A stretch of DNA of 64,000 bases from Syngnathus acus (lineage: Eukaryota; Chordata; Actinopteri; Syngnathiformes; Syngnathidae), in assembly GCF_901709675.1 (NCBI RefSeq), contig NC_051095.1:8895956-8959955 (forward strand), given 5' to 3'. Below are positions 1 through 13,483 of the stretch, in pieces. The notes beneath the pieces were generated by a model. That model was not told where the DNA came from, ran no database searches, and saw only the letters and a list, made by a program, of their open reading frames with translations. Numbering within the stretch: the stretch's first letter is position 1; each line of letters begins with the position of its first letter. The position numbers were made by a program, and so were the translations under genes.

Positions 1-162
1 TTGCTTGTATTGGTGGAAATGCAGCCAACTCATCGTACAACATTTGGTATTTAAAGGTTTTTAGCAATTTAATTCAGTCTTTGTATTCAAGTATTTGGTT
101 TTAAGTTGCTGGTCATCAAATAATTGGCCATTAATTGAGTCATCATTAAGTCATAGGTCATT

Positions 163-652
163 AGGGTGTATTCAGACCAGAAAAGCCCTTTTGCCCGCTT
201 GTTTGGTCCGGGCCAAAAGCGTTTTCATTTGGTGCGGTTTCCTATTCAGACTGTACATTTTGCAAGTGAAGTGTATTTTGTATACACATCCACACTTGTG
301 ACTATCTGTGCTCCCATTGGACAGTAATGATCAGGGCGGACACAGAGTGCAGACCCGAAAACAGAGCACAGACCCGGAAAAGGAGGAAAACATGCGAGTC
401 CTACGTGCTACATTCCTGCTCTGCATATTTGTGCTGTTAGTTCGGATCGACGCTTTTTGTATTCATACCTGAAGCGAACCGCATCAGAGTTCGTTTGGAA
501 GTGAACCGAGAACACTTTAAAAAGTGGGTCTCGGTCCGGTTCTTTAATCCTGGTATCCTGTATTCACACCTGAATAAAAGGTCCGGACCTGCGTTAGAAT
601 CCAACCCTGGTCCTTTTAAAGTGGACCAAACAGTCAGGTCTGAATACACCCT
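163..652. mobile_element. Non-autonomous DNA transposon (MITE-like) with 16-bp perfect terminal inverted repeats
   Basis: AGGGTGTATTCAGACC at 163-178 is the exact reverse complement of 637-652. Both ends also share a subterminal TGTTTGGTCC in inverted orientation. The 490-bp element has no transposase-like frame. The family is uncertain: flanking TTA on the left and TTG on the right would fit a mutated 3-bp PIF/Harbinger-type duplication if the ends are taken at GGGTG, but no clear target-site duplication is present. Confidence 0.75.
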
Positions 653-1854
653 TGAATAATGTTGTCATGACTTATCGTCTGTGTCTAGACCCTCAAAAAA
701 AATTCTAAATGTATAACCCTCCTTGTGTTTGGACGGTATTCATTTCAAAACGATTCCCTTTGAGATCTGTATTCCAATATTTGCCTTTTGAAAACGCAAA
801 ACACAATCATGTAAACAATGTTCTCAACCTTTTCAGTTAAAAAGCAACTCACTCCCACAGCAAGCGGTTAGACGAACAAAGCGGTCAAATCATAGTTGTT
901 TATCTGTTCCCGGGGTTCCAGACTTAGTTTTCTTGCCCAAGTTAACCCGTCGGCTCGAGTTAGCCATCAGCGTACAGTTCAGAGGACGAGCCCAGTGGGA
1001 GCGCTGCCGCCACAATGGACTCCGTCCTTTCAAAGACTTCTCCAAAGAGTCCAGGGGAAGCGGGAGAGTGATGCCAATGTCTTGGTAACACCGTAATCCC
1101 ATTGTCAAATTACAGGATTAATGTTCCTTTCGTCTTTTGTTGTTTGTGTGTGCATGTGAGATCGAGGGGCGGAGGGTGGTCGTGCAGGGGCCAGTGGTTA
1201 ATGGGTGAACCAAAACAATACAAGGTTCACAGTCAATTACAGGTCGCTCCCTCTCAACCTTTGACCTGACCTAGTGGTGCCTACAGACATTCTTCTTTTT
1301 CTCTACTTGGAGCAACAATACACTGAAAACAGGAAAGCGCAACAATGACAGAAATTGTCCTCGAGGACTTTTTGCAAACTGAGATTTTGGAGGTGTATTT
1401 TTTTTCTCATATGTTTAATCAGATTCCAAATAGGCTCTATGAAGTATACGCTGAAGAATCCAAGAGATTCCATTTTTCCTGAAGGTTTTCTTCAAATTTC
1501 ACATTATACAAGCCAAAGGTGTTGAAACTCTGTAAATCTGTAGATGTCTATTTTATGATAAGATTCTCGTAGATTTGTGTCTTTTAGGTCCTGAGAAGCT
1601 TTTCTTAATTTGGAAAGTTTTTGAGTTGAATATACTGATCGCTTGGATGCTTGGTGGTGAAAATGACAACATCTCCAGTTTTGCAAAAGTTTATTTAGAG
1701 AAGCCTATTCCATATTCTGGAAGGAAACAGGACACTTGTTCCTGTGTTTTCATATTTTCACACAGCGGAAACAGGAACATGTTTGTCGTCATGCGAACAG
1801 GTGGAAACATTAACCATCGTTGGCAGGTTCTTCTTGATGGGCTGGGAAATGATT

Positions 1855-1876
1855 TGTGTGTGTGTGTGTGTGTGTG
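1855..1876. repeat. (TG)n microsatellite
   Basis: Eleven TG units run in an otherwise unremarkable intergenic segment. Confidence 0.9.
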
Positions 1877-2315
1877 TTTGGCACAACTTTACACTCCGAG
1901 AGTGCAAATGAGGCAAATTAATCTTTGTGCACTTGTTAATTGATTCCTCAAATCCAAAGACTTCAAACAAAAGCGGCAGTTTTAATCACATTACCATTAC
2001 AGAGACGATTCCAAATGTGTCAGTGGCTTTGTGAAGTTATTGTAGTGCCCTGAGGGGGGAGATACTTAATCTAAAAAGACAATGACCAGAAGATAACGAT
2101 GAAATACAATTGATGTTTATTTAAAATGTGTTTTCGTGGCTTTCTGCTCCATCCACATTCAACTGTAAAGTACAAGAACATTAATGGGAACTGCAATGTG
2201 TGTCAAAGAGTGAACGAAAGTCCATTCACAAAAAAGATTTATTACCTTCAGTAATAATGTTGAGCGTAACAATGAAAACCTTTGGCTGTATAGCAGTCTT
2301 TTTCAATGAATGTAT

Positions 2316-2615
2316 CCATCCATCAATTTTCTGAACTGCTGGAGCCTATTTCAGTCATCAGGCAGTAGGCGGGGGACACCCTGAACTGGTTGCCATCCAA
2401 TCGCAGGGCACACAGAGACAAACAACAATTCACACTCATCTACTGGCAATTTGGAATGTTCAATCGGCCTACCATCTATGTTTTTGGAATGCGGGAGGAA
2501 ACTCGGACAAAACTCACGCAGGCAGGGGGAGAACATGCAAACTCCACACAGGAAGGCTTGAGCCGGAATCGAAACCACAACCTCTGAAATGTGAGGCGAT
2601 GCGCTAACTAGTACA
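2316..2615 (-). repeat. Diverged tRNA-derived SINE copy (reverse orientation)
   Basis: It starts with the tail side (CCATCCATCAATTTTCTGAAC), passes through the GGCACACAGAGACAAACAA block and the GAACATGCAAACTCCACACAGG block, and ends with the degraded tRNA-like head. It aligns by eye over nearly its whole length with the intact SINE at 39154-39523 in the opposite orientation. Confidence 0.75.
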
Positions 2616-4815
2616 AATGCATCTCACTAAAAATTTCAAAGAATCCCACAAAAAAAAAACACTTAGTCCATCCTGAGTTTTCAGCAAGTGTTGACGCATC
2701 ACTGGACTGAAATTGCTGTCAATTATTAATTAATTATTGATTATTAATTTATTCTTATCATTAATTTATTTGTTTATTTATTATTAATCAATTGTATCAA
2801 CAGAACTGATTGGTTGTCACTGTGTGTGAGTGATAACGTCTAAAAAAGTGTGAACGATTTTTGCAAGTAACTTGCTTTTCACTGCTTATAAACGGATGCC
2901 TTGTCAATTATCCATTTGAACTTTTTGTTGAATTACCTGTGAGTGTTGAAAAGCAAACAGCAGTTTTGCAGTAATCCATATTTAGGAGGGAGCGGGAGGA
3001 ATAAAAGCAGCATAAAAATTTCATCACACATCCCCCTTTGTTTATCATCAAACCCTCCAAACTGCAATCGTTGTCTTTTTTTGGTTTGTTTTTGTTAAAT
3101 TCCAGAAGGCGTCTGTCTGGCCTACATGAGTCGACATCCTCTGACTATCTCTGCATTGCGTTAGAGAAAGTTTGCTGCTTCGAGGGCATGATTAATGATT
3201 AAGCAGGCAAAAAAAAAATACTTTTCATCAAAGTTGTGTGATGTATCGTTAAATTTAGCAGGGCTTCAGGTTATAAAGAGATTAGATGTAACGTCGGCGT
3301 TATAGTTCAAGAATGCATTTTATCTGAACGCTTTATGCTGTATAAATATCCTGTTGGGCTTTAATGGGATACATTATTGATTTATGGTCGCAACTGTCTA
3401 GGGTTATATAAGCAATATTTCCAACATTTACCCGTGTTTACTTTTACTCTGGAATGTAGGTTGGAAAATATGTAGCTCAAGATTACATTGTTTTCAAGAC
3501 TACTGATGGGCCTCAATGGTTGTCCGTTCGAAGTAAAAAAAAATAAAAATAATCCACTCGATAATTAAGGTAAATTTAAAGACAACAACAACAAAAAAAC
3601 TTCTTGTCATTGGCTATCAAAAAGCAAATTTCCCCAAAACACATCTAATAAAAGCCCGGCTTGATCACCTCTACTTCTAACGCAAAGAAATTGTGGCGGC
3701 GGTCCCAGTTATGATGGTATCTTCACGTTTGTTTCCACTACGTGTTGAATTAATCCCGACCAGACCGGGGGATGTTCCTTGGGAAGGACTATTAAATGAA
3801 CAAAGGAAAACCTGTGCAATGAACCTTACCAAATGGTTAGAGCAAAATCATTGCCAACATGTACAACTGAGCCGCAGCAGCATTTTATGCACATTTAACA
3901 ACACTTGTGTTTACGTCCTGTGGGATGCAATCTGGATGAATGAATACCTTGGTCATTTCCTGGCATGTGATATGAACACACCACAGACAAGGTCGTCCGG
4001 CGACATGACAAACTCAGGTCTTGTTTAGTCTCTGATATTCCAAGAGTTTCCTAATGAAATAATCCAAATAGGATTAGTGCAAAGCCTTTGAAGTACAGGG
4101 CGCACTGGTTCTGGCAAACTCAACACAGTGATTCGTTTGATCAGCGCAATCAAATTCAACTTTGGGAGAGGGGGTCCCGCAGCGTCCGAGCCATTTCAGG
4201 AACAGAGACTTTTGGGTCGCTTCAGTTTTGCAGTGTGAGCAGAAGTTCCCTCATCTAGCTCAAAACATGTTTAGGAGGAAAAATGATGTAATTGGATGGA
4301 ACTTTTATGGTCCACTGAATTAATTGTTTTCCCAAGGACCCCTCGTAATTCTGATGCCAATTGAACTTTAAATGTTGCCTATTGACCCCTCATACTCCTA
4401 AATGAACATTAAATGTTGTCTATTTTCAATTCAAATAAAAATTTTAATCTTTCCAAGAACAAAGATTTGTAATTTTTTTATGGATAAAAAGTCATGTTTT
4501 TCAAAAAGTAATAAAAATGTCCTACAAATATTTTTCAAAACATTATGGAAAAAGCCTTTTGTTCTCAAATTAATGTGAATTTATTTCCGTTATATTTGGT
4601 GTTGAATCATCTTATTCAAAGCTTTAATTCAGGTCCCATCTAGTGTTGTGAAGAATAATTGGTTTATTATTTTTGTCTTATTGGCATGCCAGTTTCCATA
4701 ATAAGTACGCCCACATTCAAGTGACCACAATAATGTCATACATCCGCATGACCAATAGTCTGGTCAGCTCATCTCTCCTGCCCCTCCCATCCCGTGAGCA
4801 GCATTTACGCTGATT

Positions 4816-4880
4816 GCCCGCCCCGGCTCCCAATTCGTTAGCCGCCCTATATAAAATCCGCACACCCAGATTGTTCTTTA
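4816..4880 (+). promoter_or_regulatory. TATA-containing promoter-like segment, possibly from an LTR
   Basis: A canonical TATATAAAA lies at 4848-4856, with a GC-box-like CCGCCCC about 30 bp upstream and CCAAT at 4830-4834. The segment is more GC-rich than its surroundings. No gene can be seen downstream, so it could be a solo LTR or other repeat promoter, or chance. Confidence 0.3.
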
Positions 4881-4992
4881 GCACTCTCTGTTACCCTACC
4901 AGTCAGTTTGATAGCCGCTATGCTACCTGTCTGTTGCCCCACGTTGCCATCCCGTATGCTACCAGTTATAGCCCTCAGTTTAAGAACCACTG

Positions 4993-7351
4993 ATGTATTA
5001 CACCTTTTAATTAGGAGCCTTTGAGAGCAAATTGTAAACCTAGCATCCCAGTCTCTTGGCGAACATCCGACTGTGCATCTCTTTGGACATTTGAGATAAT
5101 TGCCTCTTTCTTCCGGGCCAAACTGGCATGGTAGGGAGGATTTGGGCTTTCAATCTATAGATCAGTTCACAAATGTCACCTCTGGGGCTGGCATTTGTGT
5201 GAGAACCGTTGCTTGAAGCTTGTTTTTGTGGCCAGACTCCGCGTTAGTGAGCCCGGATGGCGCTTTGTGTCGCTATTCATCGCGGCGGACGGATTGAAGC
5301 CAGTGAAAAGCGTCACCATGACAAGCTCAGTCATCTGTGAAAATAAGTGCCGGTATACTTTCACAATCATCAACTGGCAGCTGCGTACTACGATGCTGTA
5401 TTGCTGCGCGATGACGGCTTTACTTTCACAATGGGAGCTGTTGATTTTGGGGCAGGAAAAAAAAGCTTGAGTGTTTTAAACTGCAGCATTTTTATCGACA
5501 ATAAATCAATTGTCTTGCTAGAGAATTCAAACATACACACAAAGGATTCTCAACCAGTGTGCTGTGAGTGTGTCAATGGGAAACCTTTCACTTGATTAGT
5601 CTGAATATAATATTGCTGGCAACTTGTACGTAGTCACTGCCATTCTCTTCCATTAGAGGGCAGATGTACTTGTTACGTGGTTTGCTATGAAGTTTTTCCT
5701 CATGTAAAAAGTTTTAGGGCTGACGTTCTTGAGTGTCACAATTCCAGTTCTTAAGGTTACTGGGTATACTTTCAGTTTCAGTGCTATGGAGCTAATTTAG
5801 CAGAGTGAGTGAGAACTTGGGAAAGCCTAGAAAATTCTCCCAAACGTGTATTTGTCCAGATGGACTGGTTTAATGGTTAGGATCTATTCCTTACACGGTG
5901 CAGCATTCAAAGATTTACGAATTATCCTTTAACATGCAAACAGGTGCATGCGGCCAAAAAGCTAATGATTGCCCCGGGTGAGTCACACCATTATAATAAC
6001 AATTATCATTCCAAGCCCCGTGTAAGAGTCACACACTCAATTTGTATCATGCCCCAAGATATCTCCTAAAATAGACAAAAACATGATTGTTGTTTATGCG
6101 CAGAAAGCAATGCCCAGGCATGGTTCTTAATCAAAACCAGTTTAATTCAATAAAAACACATTCCAGGTTGCGTTCCCAACAGTTCCCTGTGCCAGAGTGA
6201 AAATCAAAGCCTTCGTTTTCAAAAACTAAATCCCCCCCCACACTGTACTGCGTTAAACTTTATTAAACTAACAATGCCTGTTCATTTTATTGGCAACTCC
6301 TTTGCATTGTCATTTGTCTTAATCTAGTCAGAGTGGGCTGCCAAATTATCTTTCACATAGCAGACAGCTCTCATTTGAAGTACTTAAAACAGGCCCTCGC
6401 ATATTTGCTTTAGAAGACTCGTCTGAGTGGTAGATCCATCAGAGGATGGGCTTCGGTATATTTAACAGATGACGTTAACATGTTGCCATTACCGACTCTC
6501 ATCAACCGCTGATGCATGGTCAGCGGTGGCTGTTTCCGCGTCTTAAATAAAGTCCATCTTTGGTCTTTAAATATAATTACGGATGAGGTTTTGGAACACT
6601 ACAAACACACTGGCTTTGTCAAAAGTCTACAGTTATTTTAAATGTCCGCAGCAACTGCGGCTACGAGCACGACTAGGACAGCTGCCCGTATTTTAGTGTT
6701 TGGACGTCCCAATCATCACCCTCACAATGTGGACTTACTTTCTATTTATACATCAATGCAAACGTGTGCATAGAGTGGAACTATAAAGGTTGAACTCAGA
6801 AATAGTCATTGAGTATGTGGTCACATAGCAAAATAAGGCCTACTGTTTTTCATATTATGGTATCTCATGCCATTTTAATGCCACAACAAATGCTACAACA
6901 AATTTGGATTATGTCACCACCATTGGAACAGAACATCTGACCCTTTAATTAATAAATAGTGAAAGTAGCTGCACAAAAATGGAGTTTTGCTGGATTTTGT
7001 GCATTTTACCATTCCACGCTAGGTTCCAGTCAAACACATACATCTCACTGATGTCCAATAGATGCATATCTGTATGCATAGCCCCAAGGGTAAATGCGTA
7101 TCAAGCAAGAGAGCTTTTCAAAACGTTATACAGAAAGCCTGGAAAACTTTGCGTTTGCGGCCAATGCACCGGTGCACGTTCCAAACATAACGCTTGAATC
7201 TATCTATTAGAAGTCAAAGATAGAGGCGGCGTATTTATTTTTGACCTTATCTGTCATACAGACAGCGTCAGCCACCTCCGTGCAGCTGGTCCATCATGTT
7301 TTTATTCCACATTATACATGCTCATATATCACTTGTACGTACACACACATG

Positions 7352-7417
<66 letters not shown>

Positions 7418-10328
7418 TATATATATATATATATATTTATATATTTATATATATGCATACAACTGGTTGCCTTTCTAGCATTGTTTGAAAGATTTAGAAA
7501 ATCGCAGTTGACACCGACAGGACGAAAGAAAAACGTTATTAAACAGCAACTGTGACTCATGTCAACAAATTAAATGAAGCAGAGTTATAAAAATAAATTA
7601 GAAGTATCGTCTGTGTCCCGTTGATCGTATAATTGCTGTTCTCCACAGGTGAATCAATGTGATGCTGGAAATTATTTTCCCTATTCATTTCCCTTTAATC
7701 TTTAACATAATTGAATTCCAATCAAAAGCCTTTATGATTTTTTCAAAGTAAAAAATAATCCAAAATGAGTGTGCTTGGATGAGTTTCTAAATAAGTACAT
7801 TATTGTTGTAATATTCTTTCCCAAGAAAGGTCTTTTATTTTCTATTAGGAGTCTTTTTATTTTTTTTCTATAGTTTCAGACTACTCCGTTTCTACGGTGC
7901 TTAATTGAAATGCTATATGCTCAGTGTCAAGTGGCGTTTAAATAAAAATCTATCTGTATTTCAGGCCACTACGAGAGGCAATGTGGAAAATATGATAGGA
8001 TAAGGATCTAGATATGTCTGATTTGCCGCTACATGAGTACTATTTGGGACAGAGGGTTTATTAAACTATAATCCAGAAGTAGCTCGTTTTCATTTCAAGC
8101 ATACGCAGAGTATATGAAGCCCGAAACTCCAGTCGACATGTTTTGTAGTGAGGTTGTTTTATGGCAGCAGAGATGGACATGCAAGGTTTAATGAAATAAT
8201 GTCTTCCAGAGGTTGTGCACGCTGACTATAAAACAGAAACACCAATAAGTGAAAATAGTGAAAATACTTACCTGTGGCATCTTCATCATCATCACTGCTG
8301 TCCTTTATCTTTTGAATTTGCCGTTGATTTTGTGGGGTTCTTGAAAGAAACTGACCCAGTTTCCACCCTCAGAGATAATTAAAGTTCTGTGCATACCAGA
8401 ATAAGAATGTTGAATATTCATGTATTCCAAGGCTATAATTCTGAATACATGAACCGAGTCCAATTATTCTTTTTGGGCATAATCATTGCCAAGGCAAAAA
8501 ATTGGGATTTGATTTGCAGAAACTCAAGAAGATGCTGGAAAAACAGCATGCATGAGGTTTAATTAGGGTGTGTTAGGGTTATCTGTTAAAGTTGAACTTA
8601 GTGTTTGTTCAGGGTAAAGGTTAAATTTTTAATTTGGGTTTTCAGGGTGAGGACTAAATATACCATTAGACTTGGGGGAAAGGAGTAGAGGCCCGGTTTG
8701 TCTGAGTTTGGAGCAACCGTAAAGGTCATGTCTGTCAAGTTCCTTTATCTATTAAAAAACACAGCTTTTAAAGAAAATAATTACAATTTTAAAACGTAGA
8801 TACCAATGTCTGCCTAAAAGACATTCTTTTTACTATCTATTGTGCAGGTTGCATTGGTTTGTTTGTCATAAAGATTTTTTTAATAGAAATTTTGAGGGAA
8901 GTCATTGGGCAGAGTTTAAGAGCTCGAGTTTGAAATGCTACCACAAATATCAATTTTCATAATGAATTCTAAAAATTTTCAAATTCTATTGCATAAAACA
9001 CGACTAGCTGGACCCCAATGTACATAAATGCTGTTTTTTTCCTTCTAATGTCCATTATTACAGTTAGAAACTTGGCCTTGCTGCATACTGGCCTTTGCTG
9101 CTATTCCCGCTTCCATCCATAGTGTGTGTGGCGGCACTTCCTGCCATTGTGTGCCAGGAAAACCCAAGCCTTTTTGGCTGCTCTCTAATGACCTGCTTTA
9201 TGCTTGCCTGAAACTTCACACACGTTAAAAAAAAGAGAAAGAAATAGAGCAGTCCAACCGCAAACACATTGAGTTTCTGGTGAAGTGCCTCAAACCGCTG
9301 ACCAGGTTGGCACAAAAGCATCTTGATCTGACACAACTCTCTCAAAAAGCCACCTGCTTGACCAAACCTGAGTCTAATTGAAATTTTCGTACCTGGGAAA
9401 CGCTCTGGCTCTGAATTTGAAAAAAAAAATAGACCCTCCAGACAGGAAACATTTCATCACCTCATCAACAGGCTAATTCCAACTTTTTTGATATGTCTGG
9501 TCCGTGCAAGCAAATGGGAGCGCAGACTTCCTTCCGTGCCCGGCGCCAAATCTTGGGGATTTGTGGGGAAACCACCCTTAAATCATCTTGGTGGCGGGGG
9601 TGCCGGCCAAGGTATTTTCATGTAGCGGACCACGTCTTTGCGGACAGGCATGGTGGTTGACCTCTAACTGTTACATGTCTTTTAACATGGCAGAAGGTGG
9701 AGCCGCTCTCAGCTTAAGAATGTGGTTTTGTACAAGATCTAATGACTTTCTCACTTAGTCCAGAGAAAGCGTGACTGGCATCTTTTTTTTATCACATGAA
9801 AGGATCCCAGAATTGAGGTCCATTTGGTCAAAAGAGAAGAGTATATTCTTTTTGTATTTGGCATTGTTTATTCCTTCAGTGTGTCTTAGTGTTGAGTCAG
9901 GTGTCTAGTACATGAAGACCATCCTTCATGTGTTACTTGACAAATGATTTCTACAATTGTACAGACATTTGTTGGTGCCCTTCCGTTATAGAAAGAAAAA
10001 GCCACAGTGGTCACTGAAAAAACTTGACAGCCACAAGACTGGAATTTGCCAAAATGCATATTGACATGCCACAAAACTTGTGGGCAAATGACAAATAAGA
10101 CAAGACTGTTTTTTTTCCCACACATTTCACATTAACTCCGTGTTTACAGAAACAGCAATTTGAATCATCTTCCCGGGCCACTTTTATAGAACCGGTGCAG
10201 GGTGTAAGGGTTACAATAAAATCTCGAGAATATCCAGGCATTCTGGAACAAAATGTGCTGCCCAATGTCAGACAACCTGGTCTCATGGGTCCTCCAACAG
10301 GGTAAAGGCCCAAAACACACAGAAATGC
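4993..10328. other. Intergenic, no gene supported
   Basis: The stretch contains the compound microsatellite at 7341-7454 and otherwise AT-rich DNA. A stretch near 8,570-8,660 has several AGGGTT-type words but is not a clean telomeric repeat. No coding exon was recognised. Confidence 0.6.
7341..7454. repeat. Compound (AC)n-(AT)n microsatellite
   Basis: About 75 bp of nearly pure AC repeat (one early GC interruption) run directly into about 40 bp of AT repeat with two TTT interruptions. Confidence 0.95.
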
Positions 10329-11413
10329 TTAGAAGTAGCCCACGATGAGTCCATAGCTAAAACATTTCCAAAGATTCAGTCCAGCCATCGTCTTGTCCAG
10401 TTTTGAAATACCAGTGCTGACAATGTCCACGGCCCTGATGAATGATGTTGTCGGAGGAACGTTTGGGAGTGAACCCATCATGCCTCATTTTATGTGCCCT
10501 CGCTCAAAATAATAGCCGGCGCAACCTCGAAGCCGCCTCTGTCTGCTAAGTTGTCAAACTAAATACGGCCTGGGATAGGAGCGTGCGGCTGTGTTCTGAC
10601 GATGTGTTCGCTGACACTGTTCGGGAAAAACGTGAAGAGAACGTGGTTCTCTTTTGAAGAAGCCTCATAAAAATACTTGAAAGTGATCCAAGATTGACTT
10701 GTTGAAGTGGTGGGTACAACAAAAGCATTAATAGGTCCCATAATTGCTCCTTTATAGACTCTGCTGCTTTCCTTTTCCTTCGCAGCTGCTCAACGTCTTC
10801 TTGACAAGACAGAATCTGCTGCCAAATTCCAATAAATCTCTTTTCCAAATGGACTGGAGGTTCACCTCGACACCCCCTTCCCCCCTTCCAAAGGCCAGTT
10901 CCCCCCCGGTCCCACCACAATATTGTAGCGTATTTGAGATCTTGAGAAGGTGAAACCCAAGTAGAGGAAGATGCGGCGTCCAAAGAAAGCAGATTGCGAG
11001 GGTGGAATACAAACCAGGTGCAGCGTTTGGAGGGTGTTCACAAGACTTTCCGAGACCACTGGATTTGAGAGCACGGAAAAATTCAGGAGAAGCCGATGTC
11101 TCTGACCGGTGAGCTCTCTGACGCTCTCAGATAACCTCGATAGCATGACTAGAAGAACCAATAATTGACATTATGGTTTGAAGGTACCTTTTTCAGAAAT
11201 TTCCGACATTTCCTGGGATCATACTTAAACTCCTCCTCGAAAATTCTCCTGATCGCTACCAAATTTGAAGTGGTTTCCGGAGGTTTTTAGTTCACAATGG
11301 TAGAGATATTCTCTTCCAGACCTGTAAAACACTTTTTTTTTTCATTCATTGATTGTCTTTGCCATGCATTTTTTTATCATACGTAATACGTATCAGGTCA
11401 ATCAAGTAAAATG

Positions 11414-11536
11414 TGTTCAATCGACCTACCAAGCATGAAAACCCGGAGAAAACTCACGCAGGGAGGGCAGAGCCGGAATCAAACCCTCAACCTCTGGACT
11501 GTGAGCTGTTAACCAATGCATCACCGTGCCGCTCGA
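11414..11536 (-). repeat. SINE fragment (head half, reverse orientation)
   Basis: GTTCAATCGACCTACCAAGCATG, AACCCGGAGAAAACTCACGCA and AACCTCTGGACTGTGAGC-type blocks lead to CACCGTGCCGC. They match the reverse complement of the 5' half of the intact SINE at 39154. Confidence 0.75.
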
Positions 11537-12390
11537 AATCCAAGTCCAGAAAGTAAAAATTTTGAAGACTTCTTCAAAAACACGATTTAAATCAATCTGA
11601 TCTTATTACATATGCCCCACCCCCCGTCCATTTATGCTACCATGAAGCATATTCAAATTGTTCTTGCTGAGAGCATCCTCCTCGACTTTTCCCACACTTG
11701 AAGATCCAAGGAGTCGTTTCTTCTCTTGCGGTGTTTTTATATCGATTCATCCCTCTCCAGCGTATTGTTGTCAGTCTCGGACGAAGGTTACAATAATAAG
11801 AACCTTCTCCTTTCGTCTGTTTTAGTTGGTCACTGTCAATGTCACTCGCTCGCCAACGTACCCAGAAATGACTTCATTGTCATTTCCACCTTTGAGTGGA
11901 TGTTACTGATGCGTGCATGTGGTGAGAAGTCCGTGTTTGTGATGCTTTTCTTGGCTCTTCTTTGTGACAAGGTTGTCAATTAACATCACTAGAATATCAT
12001 GCAAGTGCAGTTAAGGATTTTTGTTTCCCCACAAGCATGTTAAAAGGTTTTGTTCCAATTGTGGAAGCCAGACTTTTAGTGACTGATACATTCTAACATA
12101 TTTGATGGAAAATAATATTATATAAAAATATGCAGAGAAACATGCATTCCACTGCAGATTATCGTCTCTTCCTCCTCTTCAGCAAAAATAAACTTTTGTT
12201 TTTGTTGTACAGGCGATAAATACATGTTGCTGAATTCCAGCCTAAGAAGGGAAAACGCACTGGGCCACTTCCTGTTTGGTTGCTTAGCAACCTGCAATAT
12301 ATATTGAAAGCTTGAGCTCGGCCGCCGTCGTCTTTACACGCGCTACGCCGCAGTGAACGCCAGTCAAAGCACCACGACATGCTTTTCATT

Positions 12391-12501
12391 GGATTGTGAC
12401 TACTTTGATCTTCTGATGTTGAACCTACAATCTTCTAGTCTGTAACTCAAGTCTTTAGCATGAGGAAGGCAACAAGTTGTCATTACGTCATATCTAAAAA
12501 T
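12391..12501. repeat. Local direct duplication, copy 1
   Basis: About 110 bp containing TCTGTAACTCAAGTCTTTA recur at 12639-12751 in the same orientation with scattered mismatches and small indels. The two copies are separated by about 140 bp rich in GGGTTA and TTAGGGT words. Confidence 0.75.
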
Positions 12502-12638
12502 GTATTTGTAATAATAAAGCGTGAGGGTTATGAGTTAGGGTTTAGGATTCGGGTAAGGGTTAGATTCCAAAGAGTATCCAAATTATATGAGTCAGGGTTA
12601 AAGTTGTTTTGAGGGGAAAACCATTGCAATAAAATCTT

Positions 12639-12751
12639 GGACGGCGACTATATTTTGATCTTTTGCTAATGTTGAACCTGCAACCACCAGTCTGTAACTC
12701 AAGTCTTTACTGCATGGAAGGCATCAAACTGTCACTATGCAATATCTAAAA
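12639..12751. repeat. Local direct duplication, copy 2
   Basis: This is the partner of 12391-12501. It shares TGTTGAACCT, TCTGTAACTCAAGTCTTTA, a GGAAGGCA-like block and the ATATCTAAAAA end. Confidence 0.75.
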
Positions 12752-13483
12752 AGACATGAAAAAGATCTTTTTTTTTTGGTCAGCAGTCCTCAGACCACTT
12801 CATCTAGTTTGTGCCGCAGTGGTGGAGTGAGTGTGGAGGCGAGTCAAGGTCATTATTAAGTCGCACGAAAACACCAAACACGGCCTTTGCGACGGGGAGA
12901 AAACGATTCAGAGAGACAGTTGAGTTGGAGCTTTTTTTTTTTCCAAAGCTCCCATCAACGACTGACCCTCTGCTGAACTTGGAGAATTCACACTGGCGGC
13001 CAATGCAAGCAGATGCCTCGCTGTCAGTTTCTTATTTATGCATTCGGTCCATAGTGCGAGGCTGCATGTGATACCGAAGAGTCAACACCAAATGGAATAA
13101 GCGCTAAACAATCGGGGCTCTCCTCCTCATTCACGGAGAAACCACACAGGTTTTTGCAAGGCAGTGTGCTGAGCCCACACACTTTTTGCCAAAGCAGATT
13201 TGGCCCAATTAACGCAGAGTCTCGGAACGTCATATCACCAGCTGGGAATGCTCAACAGGCTCAACTCCTAAAGTGGGAAAAGCGTTCAAATGATATCCAG
13301 ACTAGAAACAAATAATCTCAAATAATACAGGTCTATACAATTTTATAGTTGCCGTCAGAAAATTGGATACACCTGACATATTGTAATCAAATTAACGTCA
13401 ATACTTCATGTTACATTAGCACGATGTGTTGGCAGTTCGATAATAATAAATTAAAAAAGAAATAATACTACCAATCTCTGAGA

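Larger units (their letters stand above)
653..4815. other. Intergenic, no gene supported
   Basis: Apart from the TG repeat and the reversed SINE copy listed separately, this stretch is AT-rich single-copy-looking DNA. Open frames up to 122 codons occur, but none shows a recognisable family, splice structure or codon bias. The 111-codon plus-strand frame at 3693-4028 was examined and not recognised. Confidence 0.6.

Noticed and set aside
7241-7560. Open frames with His-Thr or Cys-Val runs
   Set aside because: They are translations of the AC microsatellite, not genes.
12525-12600. Interstitial telomeric repeat
   Set aside because: TTAGGG words are interrupted and not in tandem register; only telomere-like words are present.
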